DNA of 64,000 nt from Confluentibacter sediminis (lineage in GTDB: Bacteria; Bacteroidota; Bacteroidia; Flavobacteriales; Flavobacteriaceae): contig NZ_QKPO01000008.1 in NCBI RefSeq assembly GCF_003258355.1, forward strand, positions 124,001 through 188,000. The letters run 5' to 3'. The position numbers and the translations under genes are program-made. Shown piece after piece: positions 1 through 9,663 of the stretch (its first letter is position 1; the number at the start of each line of letters is the position of its first letter). The notes below the pieces were generated by a model that saw only the letters and a list, made by a program, of their open reading frames with translations, was not told where the DNA came from and searched no databases.

Positions 1-1204
1 CCGTTTTAACACCTAATTTATGATACATTGAAAAAATTTCATCAAGATGATCTTGAAAAGACTGTGCTGCTCCACCCGTTTCAACATGTCCTATAAAATT
101 TATGTTTTTAGCAGCTGCATATTGTGTAACTTCTTTTAAATTAAAATCCTCATAAGGCGTTACAAAATCAAAAGCATCCTTTTTGCCCCAATTTTCCCAA
201 CCAGTGTTCCAACCTTCTACCAAAACACCTTGTATGTTATGTTTGTGAGCAAAATCAATATACCTTTCTGTATCGATAGTATTTGCACCGTGTCTTTCTC
301 CTAAAGTCCATGTCTGTGTCCCCAAATGCATTCCCCACCAAACACCTATATATTTCATGGGTTCTATCCAAGATACATCTTTAATCTTATTGGGTTCGTT
401 TAAATTCAAAATCAAATTAGATTCAACTAATTTATCTGCACTATCCGCTATTTGTATGGTTCTCCATGGCGACAACATAGGCGCTTTTCTTTTTACCTTA
501 ACCCCATCTGGCCATGGCACTAAGTTACATTGAAATGATAACGCTTTATGTTTTGATTGCAACAAAGTCATTCCTGCATAATCTGTTAGGTTAGCCTCAT
601 GAATGCTTGCAAAAAAACCATCAACTGTTTCAATAGTTATTGGCGTATTTGCTGAAGCAATTTCAGATAATGGTGCTTTTTTATATAACATTTCATAAGA
701 ATCAAAATTAGCTGGTGTATACCACGCCGTATCATTTTTTGAAAAATTAAACTCTGTTAACTCTTTAGAAATAGAAATACTATCTATGTTTTCTTGTTCA
801 GGTATTTCGTATCGAAACCCAACTCCATCATCATAAACTTTAAAAATGAGATTCATTTTTCTTTTTAAATGACCTCTTTCTTGCAAGTTTACTGTCAATT
901 TGTTAAAATTATCGACTATATCTTTGTTTTCTCCCCAAACTTGAGACCATACTGTATTTGAATGGCTTTTTTGAACCCCTATAACTTTGAAGTTTTTATT
1001 CAATGATTGAGCTCCTTTTAGTTCAAACCCTAATTTTGAAGGCTTAATAAAAAGCGAATCTTTATAGTTAATTGAGTATTGAGCAGATTCGCTTTCCACA
1101 TCAATAGTCACTTCAATTTTACTGTTTGGAGAAACTACTTTTAATACTTTAGTATTATTGCAACTTATGAGTGTTATTAGGAAAATAATGAATATAATTC
1201 TCAT
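1..1204 (-). CDS. GH97 family alpha-glycosidase lipoprotein (partial, C-terminus outside window)
   Basis: Translating the minus strand from 1204 gives about 401 codons that run off the left edge. It begins with a lipoprotein signal (MRIIFIIFLITLISC, lipobox Cys15), so it is probably a periplasmic or outer-membrane lipoprotein. The N-terminal beta-sandwich (about 20-270) and the start of the TIM barrel are typical of GH97. The barrel carries GVWWGMHLGT and, further on, LVEGWNTGWE; the latter motif suggests the SusB-like inverting alpha-glucosidase branch rather than the retaining alpha-galactosidases (inference from memory of the family). The ATG overlaps the stop of the upstream GH3 gene by four bases (ATGA, 1201-1204), so the two are translationally coupled in one operon. 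In an N-glycan setting it could trim alpha-glucose caps, but this is speculative. Confidence 0.85.
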   Translation of the reverse strand, partial: MRIIFIIFLITLISCNNTKVLKVVSPNSKIEVTIDVESESAQYSINYKDSLFIKPSKLGFELKGAQSLNKNFKVIGVQKSHSNTVWSQVWGENKDIVDNFNKLTVNLQERGHLKRKMNLIFKVYDDGVGFRYEIPEQENIDSISISKELTEFNFSKNDTAWYTPANFDSYEMLYKKAPLSEIASANTPITIETVDGFFASIHEANLTDYAGMTLLQSKHKALSFQCNLVPWPDGVKVKRKAPMLSPWRTIQIADSADKLVESNLILNLNEPNKIKDVSWIEPMKYIGVWWGMHLGTQTWTLGERHGANTIDTERYIDFAHKHNIQGVLVEGWNTGWENWGKKDAFDFVTPYEDFNLKEVTQYAAAKNINFIGHVETGGAAQSFQDHLDEIFSMYHKLGVKT

Positions 1205-3846
1205 TTTAATACTGTAAAATTAGTTTTCAATACATCTGCTAAATTCCCTCCAACCATCACCTCAAACTCTCCAGGTTCGACAACATGTTTCATCTCTCTA
1301 TTCCAAATGGCAAGTTCTTCCGAAGTCAGAACAAATTCAACATGTTTTGTTTCTCCTTTTTTAATAAAGATTCTTTTAAAGCCTTTCAAAGTTTTTAAAG
1401 GTGTTGTTACGCTACTATAAACATCATTTATATATAATTGAACCACTTCATCGCCATCAAAGTCTCCTGTATTTTTAACATCAACACTAACTTTAACGTT
1501 GCCATCTGGTTTTATTACTTTGGTATTTAATGCAAGGTTTGAATATTCGAAAGTCGTATAACTTAATCCATAACCAAACATATAGAGCGGATTCTCGCTT
1601 TCGCTCACATAACGATGAATTGCCGAAGGTTTCTGGTTGTAATAAATAGGTAATTGTCCAACCGATTTAGGAAACGTAATAGGAAGTCGTCCTCCTGGGT
1701 TATAATCTCCAAACAAGACATCGGCTACTGCTTTTCCGCCAGCTTCACCAGGAAACCACCCTTCTAAAACAGCAGGAATATTATCGTTTATCCAATTAAT
1801 AGAAAGCGGACGACCATTTAATAGTACACAAATTACAGGTGTCCCTGTTTTTTGAATGGCTTCTATTAACTCTTCTTGCATGCCATGTAAATCTAAGGTA
1901 GCAACATCTCTATTTTCTTCCACTAATTCATTCGATTCTCCCAAAACAACAATAGCAACATCTGCTTTTTTAGCAATTTCTATGGCTGGCTGAAAGTTTA
2001 CTTTTTCTAAATTCCAACGTAAATGAGCTCTGGCTCCCCATCCACCTTCCCACATTTCGATGCGGACTTTGTATTTTTTACCTGCTTCAATATTTTTAGG
2101 AGTTGTAACGATGCTTGTAGCCCCTTTTGTCCAGTTGTCAATAACCAATACATCATCAACCCACATTCTAATACCGTCGTCTGAACTTAATCCCAACCAA
2201 CCATCAAATGACTTGTCCGATTTAATATAACCCGTCCAACGAATAGAAAAATCATCATCTGTAACGCCATCACCTGGCGACCATGGCCAATCAAATTGCA
2301 ATTGACTATCAATACGCGTTAATGCTGGGCTTCCTTCTAAATTTCTGTTGTTAAAATATTCACCTTTTAAGCCGTTTTGAGCTTCATCTGGTGTAAACAA
2401 ATACTTTGATTGAATAATTTGTCCTTTTACAATTAAAGGAACGCCTTCCTCATAAAGCACATTGGTATTTGCACCAACAACTTGTTTAACCCCCTCTAAA
2501 ACTGTGGTTGCTACTTTGTTTTTAACCGAATAACCTCCTAATCTTGAAGCATCTGCATTTGGGCCAATGACTGCAATTGTTTTTATGTTTTTATCTAACG
2601 GAAGTATGCTATTTTGGTTTTTTAATAGAACTATGGATTTTCGCCCAGCTTCTAGAGCAATGTCTTGATTTTCTTTAGAATGAAATCGTTCTTTGATTAG
2701 GTTTTTATTTGTGAACGGATTTTCAAATAACCCCAATAGAAATTTAAGTCGTAAAACACCACCTGCTGCACGGTCTATATCGTCCATAGACAATTTACCT
2801 TCGTTAACTAAATCTATAATGGTTTGTTGCCAAAATTCATTTGAAAAATCATAGAATTGCATATCGACACCTGCCGATACGGCTTGCCTGATACTTTCTT
2901 TAGGAGAATCTGCCACATAATGTGTGGTTTGAATATATTTTATAGCACCTAAATCGGAAACCACAATCCCTTTAAAGCCCCATTCTTTTCGTAAAACATC
3001 GGTTAATAACCAGTGATTGGCAGCACAAGGAATGCCATCTAACTCAGAATACGCACACATGGCACCTAACGCACCGCCTTTTGTATATACTTTTTCAAAT
3101 GATGGTAAAAAATCTTCACGAGCAGTTCGTTCTCCAACAATAACTGGCGATGAATTTCCGCCCGCTTGCGGGTAACTATGTACAGCAAAATGTTTTGGTT
3201 CTGCAATAATAGACCTATCAGAAGCTAATGTATCACCCTGCATGCCTGCAACCATTGATAACCCTAGCTCGCCTGCTAAGTACACATCTTCACTTAAGGT
3301 TTCGGCAACACGCCCCCATCGTGGTTCTCTACCGACACCCAACACAGGTCCCAACCCGAAATGAACACCGTGTGTTCTGGCTTCTGTACCTATAACTGCG
3401 CCTACTTTTTCCATTAAATCGGTATCCCAAGTGGCACCTAACCCAATATTCATGGGGAAAGCGGTACTGCCATCATCTAAATAACCATGAAGCATTTCGC
3501 ACATAATAAGCGCAGGTATTCCCCATTTGCTATTTTTAATGACATCTTTTTGAAGGTCATTAATCATTTTTGCAGAGCGTGGATAAAGGTCATGGATAGC
3601 ACCTACACCTAGATTGCCAAGTTTTGCTTCAGATTTTGTTTTGGAAAAATCTTCATCTTCTTTAAAATACTCGCCTTTATACATATCCATTTGGCGTACT
3701 TTTTCTTCTAAACTCATTCTGCTTAATAAATCTGAAACACGATCTTCAACTGATAATTCAGTATTCTGATATGGGTATTTTTTTTGAGCAAATCCTATGT
3801 TTAACAATCCTAAGAATAAAACTAAAGCAACTATTTTCTTTTTCAT
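1201..3846 (-). CDS. GH3 beta-glycosidase with PA14 insertion
   Basis: 881 aa with a Sec signal peptide (residues 1-20, cleavage after GFA). The GH3 N-terminal TIM barrel covers about 35-375. The nucleophile is expected at Asp298 in IVVSDLGA. The alpha/beta sandwich is split by a PA14 domain at about 490-615, and a fibronectin-III-like domain closes the protein (about 775-880). The NagZ signature of GH3 N-acetylglucosaminidases is absent (KHFAVHSYPQAGG instead), so a beta-glucosidase or beta-xylosidase type specificity is more likely. It sits 14 bp after the GH92 gene and overlaps the GH97 start. In a plant- or algal-type N-glycan pathway it could remove beta-1,2-xylose; that is inference. 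Confidence 0.92.
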   Translation of the reverse strand: MKKKIVALVLFLGLLNIGFAQKKYPYQNTELSVEDRVSDLLSRMSLEEKVRQMDMYKGEYFKEDEDFSKTKSEAKLGNLGVGAIHDLYPRSAKMINDLQKDVIKNSKWGIPALIMCEMLHGYLDDGSTAFPMNIGLGATWDTDLMEKVGAVIGTEARTHGVHFGLGPVLGVGREPRWGRVAETLSEDVYLAGELGLSMVAGMQGDTLASDRSIIAEPKHFAVHSYPQAGGNSSPVIVGERTAREDFLPSFEKVYTKGGALGAMCAYSELDGIPCAANHWLLTDVLRKEWGFKGIVVSDLGAIKYIQTTHYVADSPKESIRQAVSAGVDMQFYDFSNEFWQQTIIDLVNEGKLSMDDIDRAAGGVLRLKFLLGLFENPFTNKNLIKERFHSKENQDIALEAGRKSIVLLKNQNSILPLDKNIKTIAVIGPNADASRLGGYSVKNKVATTVLEGVKQVVGANTNVLYEEGVPLIVKGQIIQSKYLFTPDEAQNGLKGEYFNNRNLEGSPALTRIDSQLQFDWPWSPGDGVTDDDFSIRWTGYIKSDKSFDGWLGLSSDDGIRMWVDDVLVIDNWTKGATSIVTTPKNIEAGKKYKVRIEMWEGGWGARAHLRWNLEKVNFQPAIEIAKKADVAIVVLGESNELVEENRDVATLDLHGMQEELIEAIQKTGTPVICVLLNGRPLSINWINDNIPAVLEGWFPGEAGGKAVADVLFGDYNPGGRLPITFPKSVGQLPIYYNQKPSAIHRYVSESENPLYMFGYGLSYTTFEYSNLALNTKVIKPDGNVKVSVDVKNTGDFDGDEVVQLYINDVYSSVTTPLKTLKGFKRIFIKKGETKHVEFVLTSEELAIWNREMKHVVEPGEFEVMVGGNLADVLKTNFTVLK

Positions 3847-3860
3847 TATTATATTTTTTT

Positions 3861-6113
3861 TTAATTCTGAATCACTTTTAAAGTGTTTCCATTTACCAAC
3901 TCTTCATGAGTAATGAAATAGCTATTATGCTTTTTTCCATTAACCTCAATACTTTTAATTTTTCCTTTATTATTTAACACGCGCTCAATAACTATATTTT
4001 TGTTTTTATAGTAATTAGCATCTAATGTGATGGTTATTTTGTTAAACATTGGAGTTGTAATTGTATATTTTGGTTCACCTGGAGCTAAAGGATACACTCC
4101 CATCATAGAATAAACCAACCATGCAGACATGGTCCCTGTATCATCATTTCCTGGTAAACCAGCGGGTTTGTTCTGGAAATATTTTTTAACTAAAGCTTGT
4201 ACCATTTCTTGGGTTCTCCATTCTTCACCTTTTACGTAATTAAAAAGATAAGGATAGGCAATATCAGGTTCGTTTGCCATATCGAACTGATTTTTATCAA
4301 AGACCTCTTGTAACTTATTTATGAATTTTTTTGAACCTCCCATTAATTTAATTAACCCATTAATATCATGAGAAAGCATAAATGTATATTGCCATGCATT
4401 TCCTTCAATAAAACCTAAGTTTTTTTGAAAATTAGCACCATAATCTGGATTGTAAGGTGTTAACCAAGTACCATCATCGTTTTTGGGTCGCAAAAGATTA
4501 AACGTTTTATCAAATAGGTTTCGGTATGAAATAGATCGTTTTGAAAACATTTTATAATCTTGTTCCTTACCTAACTCATTAGCTAAAAGCGCAATAGCAA
4601 AGTCTGTTGCATTATATTCCTGTGTGGTTGATACAGAACCACTTTGCGTTGTTTTTGTAGTTAAATACCCTTTAGTTATATAATCTTTTAATCCAGGTCT
4701 TAAAGGATTATCTTCAATTTGCGTAGCGCTTTTTAGCATAGCACTATAGGCCTTATTAATGTCAAAATCTCTAATTCCTTTCAAATAAGTATCTGCAATT
4801 ACAATTCCGGCAGGATCACCAACCATTGTGGTTGTCTCGGTTGCATTAAGCTCCCATTTTGGCAACCAGCCAGACTCATCATAAATTTGCAACATACTTT
4901 TTACCATATTTGATTGTTGTTTAGGATATACCAAACTCATCAATTGGTTTAAGTTCCTGTAGGTATCCCATAAAGAAAACGTAGTGTAGCGTGTCCCTTT
5001 TGTTTTTAATGTTTCTCTTGTTTTTACTTTAGGATATTCGCCATTGTAATCATTTAAAGTATTTGGGTGAATTAATGTATGGTAAAGAGCTGTATAAAAA
5101 ATCGTTTTATCATCTTCCGATCCACCTTCTACTTTAATTCTTGATAAATAAGAATTCCATTCTTTTTTTGAATCAGATAAAATATCATTAAAAGTTTTAC
5201 CATTGGTTTCCTTTTCTAAATTCTGTCTTGCATTTTCAATACTTACATAAGAAACACCAATTTTTAACTCAACAGTAGTTGGTTTTTTAAAATCATAACG
5301 CATATAAGCACCAATACTATCGCCTACAACTTCTTTTGTATAACCTTTTTTTAATCTTGTTTTACCATTATAATCCATCCATTGAGCTTCTAAGCCATTA
5401 TATTTTCTAGGTTTTTTCCATACGCCAAATTCTTTTGCGGTTTCAGAAAAACGAGCTACAAAATATACTGGATAAGCCTCTTCTGCTTTATAATAACAAA
5501 AAGACCCTACAGATCGGATCCCTTCAATTTCGGTTGGAGAAACTACTTTTACCATAGCACCTTCTTCATTGGTAAGACCCAAACCTAAATTCAATAAAAT
5601 ATTCGATTTACCTGCGGGGAAATGATATTTACTCACACCAACCCTTGTTGTTGCTGTAACTTCAACCTTTACATTATATTTATCTATTATATTTGAATAA
5701 TATCCTACTGAAGCAATTTCATTGGAATACGTTGAACCATATTTTACATGATTGGTTTCAATATCTCCTGTTGTTGGCATTGCTAATATGACACCTAATT
5801 CTGGACAACCAACACCACTAAGGTTTACATGGCTAAAACCAGTTAAAAAAGTGTTTTCATTTACATAGGGCGTTGACCACCAACGACTATCTTTCTCAAA
5901 AGGCAGGTTTTGTAGACCTGAAACATTGAAAGGCGATACATTTACCATACCCCGAACAGCAATAGGGCCAGGATTGGTTGTTCCGAAATTAGAGGTACCT
6001 ATAAATGGATTTACGTAATCTGCTGGCTGTTGCGCAAACATTGCCATAGAAAGTGTACTTCCAATAACAAAAAGGGCAATGGTATTTTTTCTGAAATTTA
6101 ATTTCAAAAACAT
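3861..6113 (-). CDS. GH92 alpha-mannosidase, divergent active-site loop
   Basis: GH92 calcium-dependent exo-alpha-mannosidase fold. The frame opens at an ATG at 6155 (764 aa), but the signal peptide (MFLKLNFRKNTIALFVIG, ending at AMFAQ) starts at the internal ATG at 6113, so a 750-aa product is preferred. In the 764-aa numbering, the VNPFIGT family motif is at 48-54, the EGNAW motif at 584-588 and the catalytic GNDD at 669-672. The loop that reads HGNEPSHH in the two canonical paralogs here is ANEPDIAY (627-634), and GNHAIPV is replaced by GDPAGIV. The linkage preference probably differs from classic alpha-1,2-mannosidases. It lies between the sialidase-like gene and GH3 in the same minus-strand run. 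Confidence 0.9.
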   Translation of the reverse strand: MFLKLNFRKNTIALFVIGSTLSMAMFAQQPADYVNPFIGTSNFGTTNPGPIAVRGMVNVSPFNVSGLQNLPFEKDSRWWSTPYVNENTFLTGFSHVNLSGVGCPELGVILAMPTTGDIETNHVKYGSTYSNEIASVGYYSNIIDKYNVKVEVTATTRVGVSKYHFPAGKSNILLNLGLGLTNEEGAMVKVVSPTEIEGIRSVGSFCYYKAEEAYPVYFVARFSETAKEFGVWKKPRKYNGLEAQWMDYNGKTRLKKGYTKEVVGDSIGAYMRYDFKKPTTVELKIGVSYVSIENARQNLEKETNGKTFNDILSDSKKEWNSYLSRIKVEGGSEDDKTIFYTALYHTLIHPNTLNDYNGEYPKVKTRETLKTKGTRYTTFSLWDTYRNLNQLMSLVYPKQQSNMVKSMLQIYDESGWLPKWELNATETTTMVGDPAGIVIADTYLKGIRDFDINKAYSAMLKSATQIEDNPLRPGLKDYITKGYLTTKTTQSGSVSTTQEYNATDFAIALLANELGKEQDYKMFSKRSISYRNLFDKTFNLLRPKNDDGTWLTPYNPDYGANFQKNLGFIEGNAWQYTFMLSHDINGLIKLMGGSKKFINKLQEVFDKNQFDMANEPDIAYPYLFNYVKGEEWRTQEMVQALVKKYFQNKPAGLPGNDDTGTMSAWLVYSMMGVYPLAPGEPKYTITTPMFNKITITLDANYYKNKNIVIERVLNNKGKIKSIEVNGKKHNSYFITHEELVNGNTLKVIQN

Positions 6114-6215
6114 ATACTTTAATTCTATGAACAATTTTCTCTTACTAATCATCATTCTTTATTTGGAATGCGTTTAAACTTTTCATAATTGGCTAAAAAA
6201 TGGTTCTTTTATACT

Positions 6216-8078
6216 TCAATCAAAAAAGTTTAAACCAGTTCTTGATATAACAAAAACATCATCAATAAAATAGTTTGAAAGGTTTTGCTTCTCATCTGCG
6301 CCTGGTAATGGTGGTGATTTAACTTCGTTTGGTGTTTTTCTATTTGGAAAATTACGATAAGCACCTGTTCTAAACGATACTCTTTCTACAGATTTCACAG
6401 CCATTAAAGCAGGTACGTTTTCTGCAATTAGTTTATCGTTTATCATTATAGAATAACGACCCAAGTTATGTGTATTTAAGTTAATTTTAATAGTGTACCA
6501 ATCTCCTATATTAAAGCGCATTAACGGTTTCATACCTGAACTTTCGGTAGTTTTTATAAAATTATCATTATCGAATGTTATTTGTATAGGGCCGTTCCCA
6601 AAACGGTCTGTTATGTTAATGTCAAATTGAGTTGTATCTATGACAGCAACTTTCACTTTAACACTTAAGGCAATGTTTGTTCCTTCTTTAAACACTCGAA
6701 TGGCGCGACTGTAATCACAAGGATCTTCATCAATTAATTGAATACATTTATTACCATTGCTTTCTTTAACCAGTCTTGTTTTGGCCCATTTTGTTGAATA
6801 GGTATTCCAGTCTGTAATGGTGCCTTCAATAGCCATATTTTCAAAATCATCGTTTACATCTTCATTAACCTCATATTTAATTGGCGTTGGAATACGACAT
6901 ACCCATATATCTTCTTTGTTCATGCTGTAAGTCATCCACATATCAGTACCTGGAGCATCTCCATTTCCTGGAGTAATTCCTCTCATATAACAAGGTCCAA
7001 AATCTTTCCATCTTCCATAAAAGCGTCTTGGAGGAACTTCTGCTTGCACTAACAAAAGATTATCATAAATAATACCATCGTTACTCGTAATAACAGACAT
7101 TGGAAAACGGTATTGTGTTTGGTCTATTGGGTTATATGAGATTGCATATTTACCATCTTCGGTCTGTTGCCCCCACATTTTTCCTCCAGACATAACTAAG
7201 GTATTTGCTTTAATTGGGTCTGAAAATGTTTTTCCACCATCGTCGGAAAGCGCTGTGTAAGACTTTTTCCAAAGCCCTACAATTTTCCCATCCTTACGTT
7301 TGTACCAATTAAAAGCTTGTTCAGATTTATTAAAGCTATAGAACCCATCTTTACCGTTATCTTCTTCAAACCATTGAAGTGTTCTTAATGTATCTTTTAA
7401 CAAAGCATCGCAAGCAGCAACAAAGCCTTTATCTTTTGACTTTTTATAAAAAGGATAAGAAGTATTCGTTTCATTCCATTCTGTTTGGCTATCATATCTT
7501 ATAAAATAAATAGGTCCCATACTACCATCTTTATAAATTTCGCGAACAACGCGACCAATACCTTGTTTTCCAAATGGATTTTCGGTGTGACCGTAGAATG
7601 CTAAAGTAAGTAATCTTCCGTCTGGTGCTACATAAAACCCCATGCGTTGGTGCATCATATAACCTGTGGAGCCTTTTGGAATAGCCACTCCTTCTGGAGC
7701 TTGGTACGGAGGAAAAGCGACCTTAGGAAAACTCCAATCTCTACCATTTTTTGAAGTCGTTAACATTGTTTGTACTGGTGGCATATGTTCGTCTGCTTCC
7801 CCGCTAATATACTGCTGATAAAACTGCCCGTTCCAATATGCTAAATTAGATGCATGATTGTATGTAAAGCCAAACCCATCACTTAATTCTGGATGTGTAC
7901 GATTGGCTCGCACGGTTTGAATGTTTTCTACACCAATGGCATAACGAAGACCTGCTTCGTGTGTAAACGGATCAATAAATTCCCCACCTATATAGCGAAC
8001 AGGTTCATAAACACTACCTGTTTGTGCCAATATACATTGGAAAAACATACTGAATATTATTATAGTTAAATACTTCAT
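6216..8078 (-). CDS. Secreted sialidase-like beta-propeller protein with C-terminal lectin-like domain
   Basis: 620 aa with a Sec signal peptide (1-18, ending ILAQ). The first 400 or so residues contain Asp-box-like turns (TSKNGRDWSFP, and SDDGGKTFSDP with the S-x-D-x-G-x-T-F pattern), the hallmark of sialidase-type beta-propellers. Residues about 405-615 look like a concanavalin-type beta-sandwich. I do not see the arginine-triad FRIP motif of classical GH33 sialidases, so exo-sialidase activity is not assured. Its position between GH29 and GH92 genes suggests a role in removing a capping sugar or in binding glycans. No gene symbol is justified; it may belong to an unclassified propeller glycosidase family. 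Confidence 0.6.
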   Translation of the reverse strand: MKYLTIIIFSMFFQCILAQTGSVYEPVRYIGGEFIDPFTHEAGLRYAIGVENIQTVRANRTHPELSDGFGFTYNHASNLAYWNGQFYQQYISGEADEHMPPVQTMLTTSKNGRDWSFPKVAFPPYQAPEGVAIPKGSTGYMMHQRMGFYVAPDGRLLTLAFYGHTENPFGKQGIGRVVREIYKDGSMGPIYFIRYDSQTEWNETNTSYPFYKKSKDKGFVAACDALLKDTLRTLQWFEEDNGKDGFYSFNKSEQAFNWYKRKDGKIVGLWKKSYTALSDDGGKTFSDPIKANTLVMSGGKMWGQQTEDGKYAISYNPIDQTQYRFPMSVITSNDGIIYDNLLLVQAEVPPRRFYGRWKDFGPCYMRGITPGNGDAPGTDMWMTYSMNKEDIWVCRIPTPIKYEVNEDVNDDFENMAIEGTITDWNTYSTKWAKTRLVKESNGNKCIQLIDEDPCDYSRAIRVFKEGTNIALSVKVKVAVIDTTQFDINITDRFGNGPIQITFDNDNFIKTTESSGMKPLMRFNIGDWYTIKINLNTHNLGRYSIMINDKLIAENVPALMAVKSVERVSFRTGAYRNFPNRKTPNEVKSPPLPGADEKQNLSNYFIDDVFVISRTGLNFFD

Positions 8079-8141
8079 TTTTTTATATGCTATTTAAACT
8101 ATTTATTTTGAGTTGTCTTCAATTTGTTCTTTGAAAACTAT

Positions 8142-9626
8142 CTATCTGATAATTTTTTCAATTTTTATGGCCCAAGCTTCTTTACAAGGCAAATTATTTC
8201 TTAATTCCTCTGGAATAATGACTTTAAAACCGTCTTCTAATTTTGTCCATTTTAATGCCTTTTTAGAACCAAGCATGGTTATTTTAGTCCCTTTTTTAGG
8301 ATTGATAGATTTTACAACAACTTCAGAAGAGATTTTATCTTCACCCTCTTTCGCCATATAAAATAAAAACACATTACCTTCTTTATTTTGCGTCATACAA
8401 ATGTTGTTTTCTTTAAATGGTTCTATAGGTTTTGTGTTGTATATAGCACTACCATTTACTTTCAGCCAAGCTCCGTAATCTGTTAATAAGTTATATGCAC
8501 CTTGTTGCCATTCGCCATCAGGTCCTGGAGCCACATTTAACAATAAGTTTCCGCCTTTTGCAACAATATCAATAAGCATGTGAATGCCTTGTCTACCTGT
8601 TAAATATTTAGCATCTGGTGTGTAAGACCATCCGCCGCCAGAGGTAATACAAGATTCCCATGGATAAGGCAATGTTTTTTCAGGAACGCGATTTTCTGGT
8701 GTTAGGTAATTTTGATTTTTGCCGTGTACCGCTCTATCAACAACGATTAAACCGGGTTGTTTTTGGCGTGCTTCTACCACCAAGTCGTCCATTTTAATAT
8801 CTTGCTCAACTACTCTATGTTTTATAAATCCATTTCCAGATGTATTCTCTGCAAATTTCTCGTCATAATTTTGTTTGACATTTAAACTATCTCTTTTTCT
8901 TACCCAGCCACCATCTAGCCATAGAATATCAACTTTACCATAATCTGTAAGTAATTCTAAAATTTGATTATGAGTAAAATCTACATACTTTTTCCATTTT
9001 TCAGGATATAATATTGGATCATAATTCACATTTCTATCAAAAGGAGGAAAATAAGGATCCCAATAGTTTTCGTTATGCCAATCTGGTTTAGAAAAATAAG
9101 CCCCTATCCACATACCTTCGTTTCTAAATGCGTTAAAAACTTCTTTAGCAATGTTTGCTTTAGGATTTGTACTAAAAAGACATTCAGGATTTGTAACTTT
9201 ATAGTCTGAATACTTTGTATCAAACATATTGAAGCCATCGTGGTGTTTTGTTGTGAATACCATGTATTTAATCCCAGCATCTTTAGCAGCTTTAGCCCAT
9301 TTTTCTGGATTAAATTTTGTTGGATTAAAGGTTTTCTTTAAGCCTTCGTATTCTTTTACATATTCAAAATAGTTTTGAGGATTGCTTCCCTTTTTACGCT
9401 CACACCAACCATAATCTTCAGGACATATGGACCACGATTCTACAATACCCCATTGACTGTATGTTCCCCAATGCATTAACAATCCAAATTTTTTTCCTTG
9501 CCATTCATCTAAATTTTTTAAAACTAATGGATCTGTTTCAGGTACATATCGTTCATCTTCGTAAATGGCTTGCGAAAACATCTTGACAGTAAATAACATG
9601 ATGATAATTGCTATTCTATTCTTCAT
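8142..9626 (-). CDS. GH29 alpha-L-fucosidase
   Basis: 494 aa with a Sec signal peptide (about 1-19). The GH29 TIM barrel is clear: FGLLMHWGTYSQWG (47-60), TTKHHDGFNMFDTKYSDY (125-142), and the nucleophile Asp238 in ILWLDGGW. GGNLLLNVAPGPDG (358-371) closes the barrel, and a beta-sandwich follows. A retaining exo-fucosidase is expected, acting in the periplasm or at the surface. The second GH29 in the run (12010-13335) is only distantly similar and the third (33727-35823) is of another subfamily, so the three probably split core and antennary fucose linkages between them. The start is the only ATG that gives a good signal peptide. Confidence 0.92.
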   Translation of the reverse strand: MKNRIAIIIMLFTVKMFSQAIYEDERYVPETDPLVLKNLDEWQGKKFGLLMHWGTYSQWGIVESWSICPEDYGWCERKKGSNPQNYFEYVKEYEGLKKTFNPTKFNPEKWAKAAKDAGIKYMVFTTKHHDGFNMFDTKYSDYKVTNPECLFSTNPKANIAKEVFNAFRNEGMWIGAYFSKPDWHNENYWDPYFPPFDRNVNYDPILYPEKWKKYVDFTHNQILELLTDYGKVDILWLDGGWVRKRDSLNVKQNYDEKFAENTSGNGFIKHRVVEQDIKMDDLVVEARQKQPGLIVVDRAVHGKNQNYLTPENRVPEKTLPYPWESCITSGGGWSYTPDAKYLTGRQGIHMLIDIVAKGGNLLLNVAPGPDGEWQQGAYNLLTDYGAWLKVNGSAIYNTKPIEPFKENNICMTQNKEGNVFLFYMAKEGEDKISSEVVVKSINPKKGTKITMLGSKKALKWTKLEDGFKVIIPEELRNNLPCKEAWAIKIEKIIR

Positions 9627-9663
9627 TTTTGTGATTTTTAATGCTATTAATTATTGTTACTAT

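Noticed and set aside
8113-8361. Plus-strand 82-codon frame over the end of the GH29 gene
   Set aside because: Antisense shadow of a well-supported fucosidase; no family features. The same applies to other antisense frames across the glycan genes.
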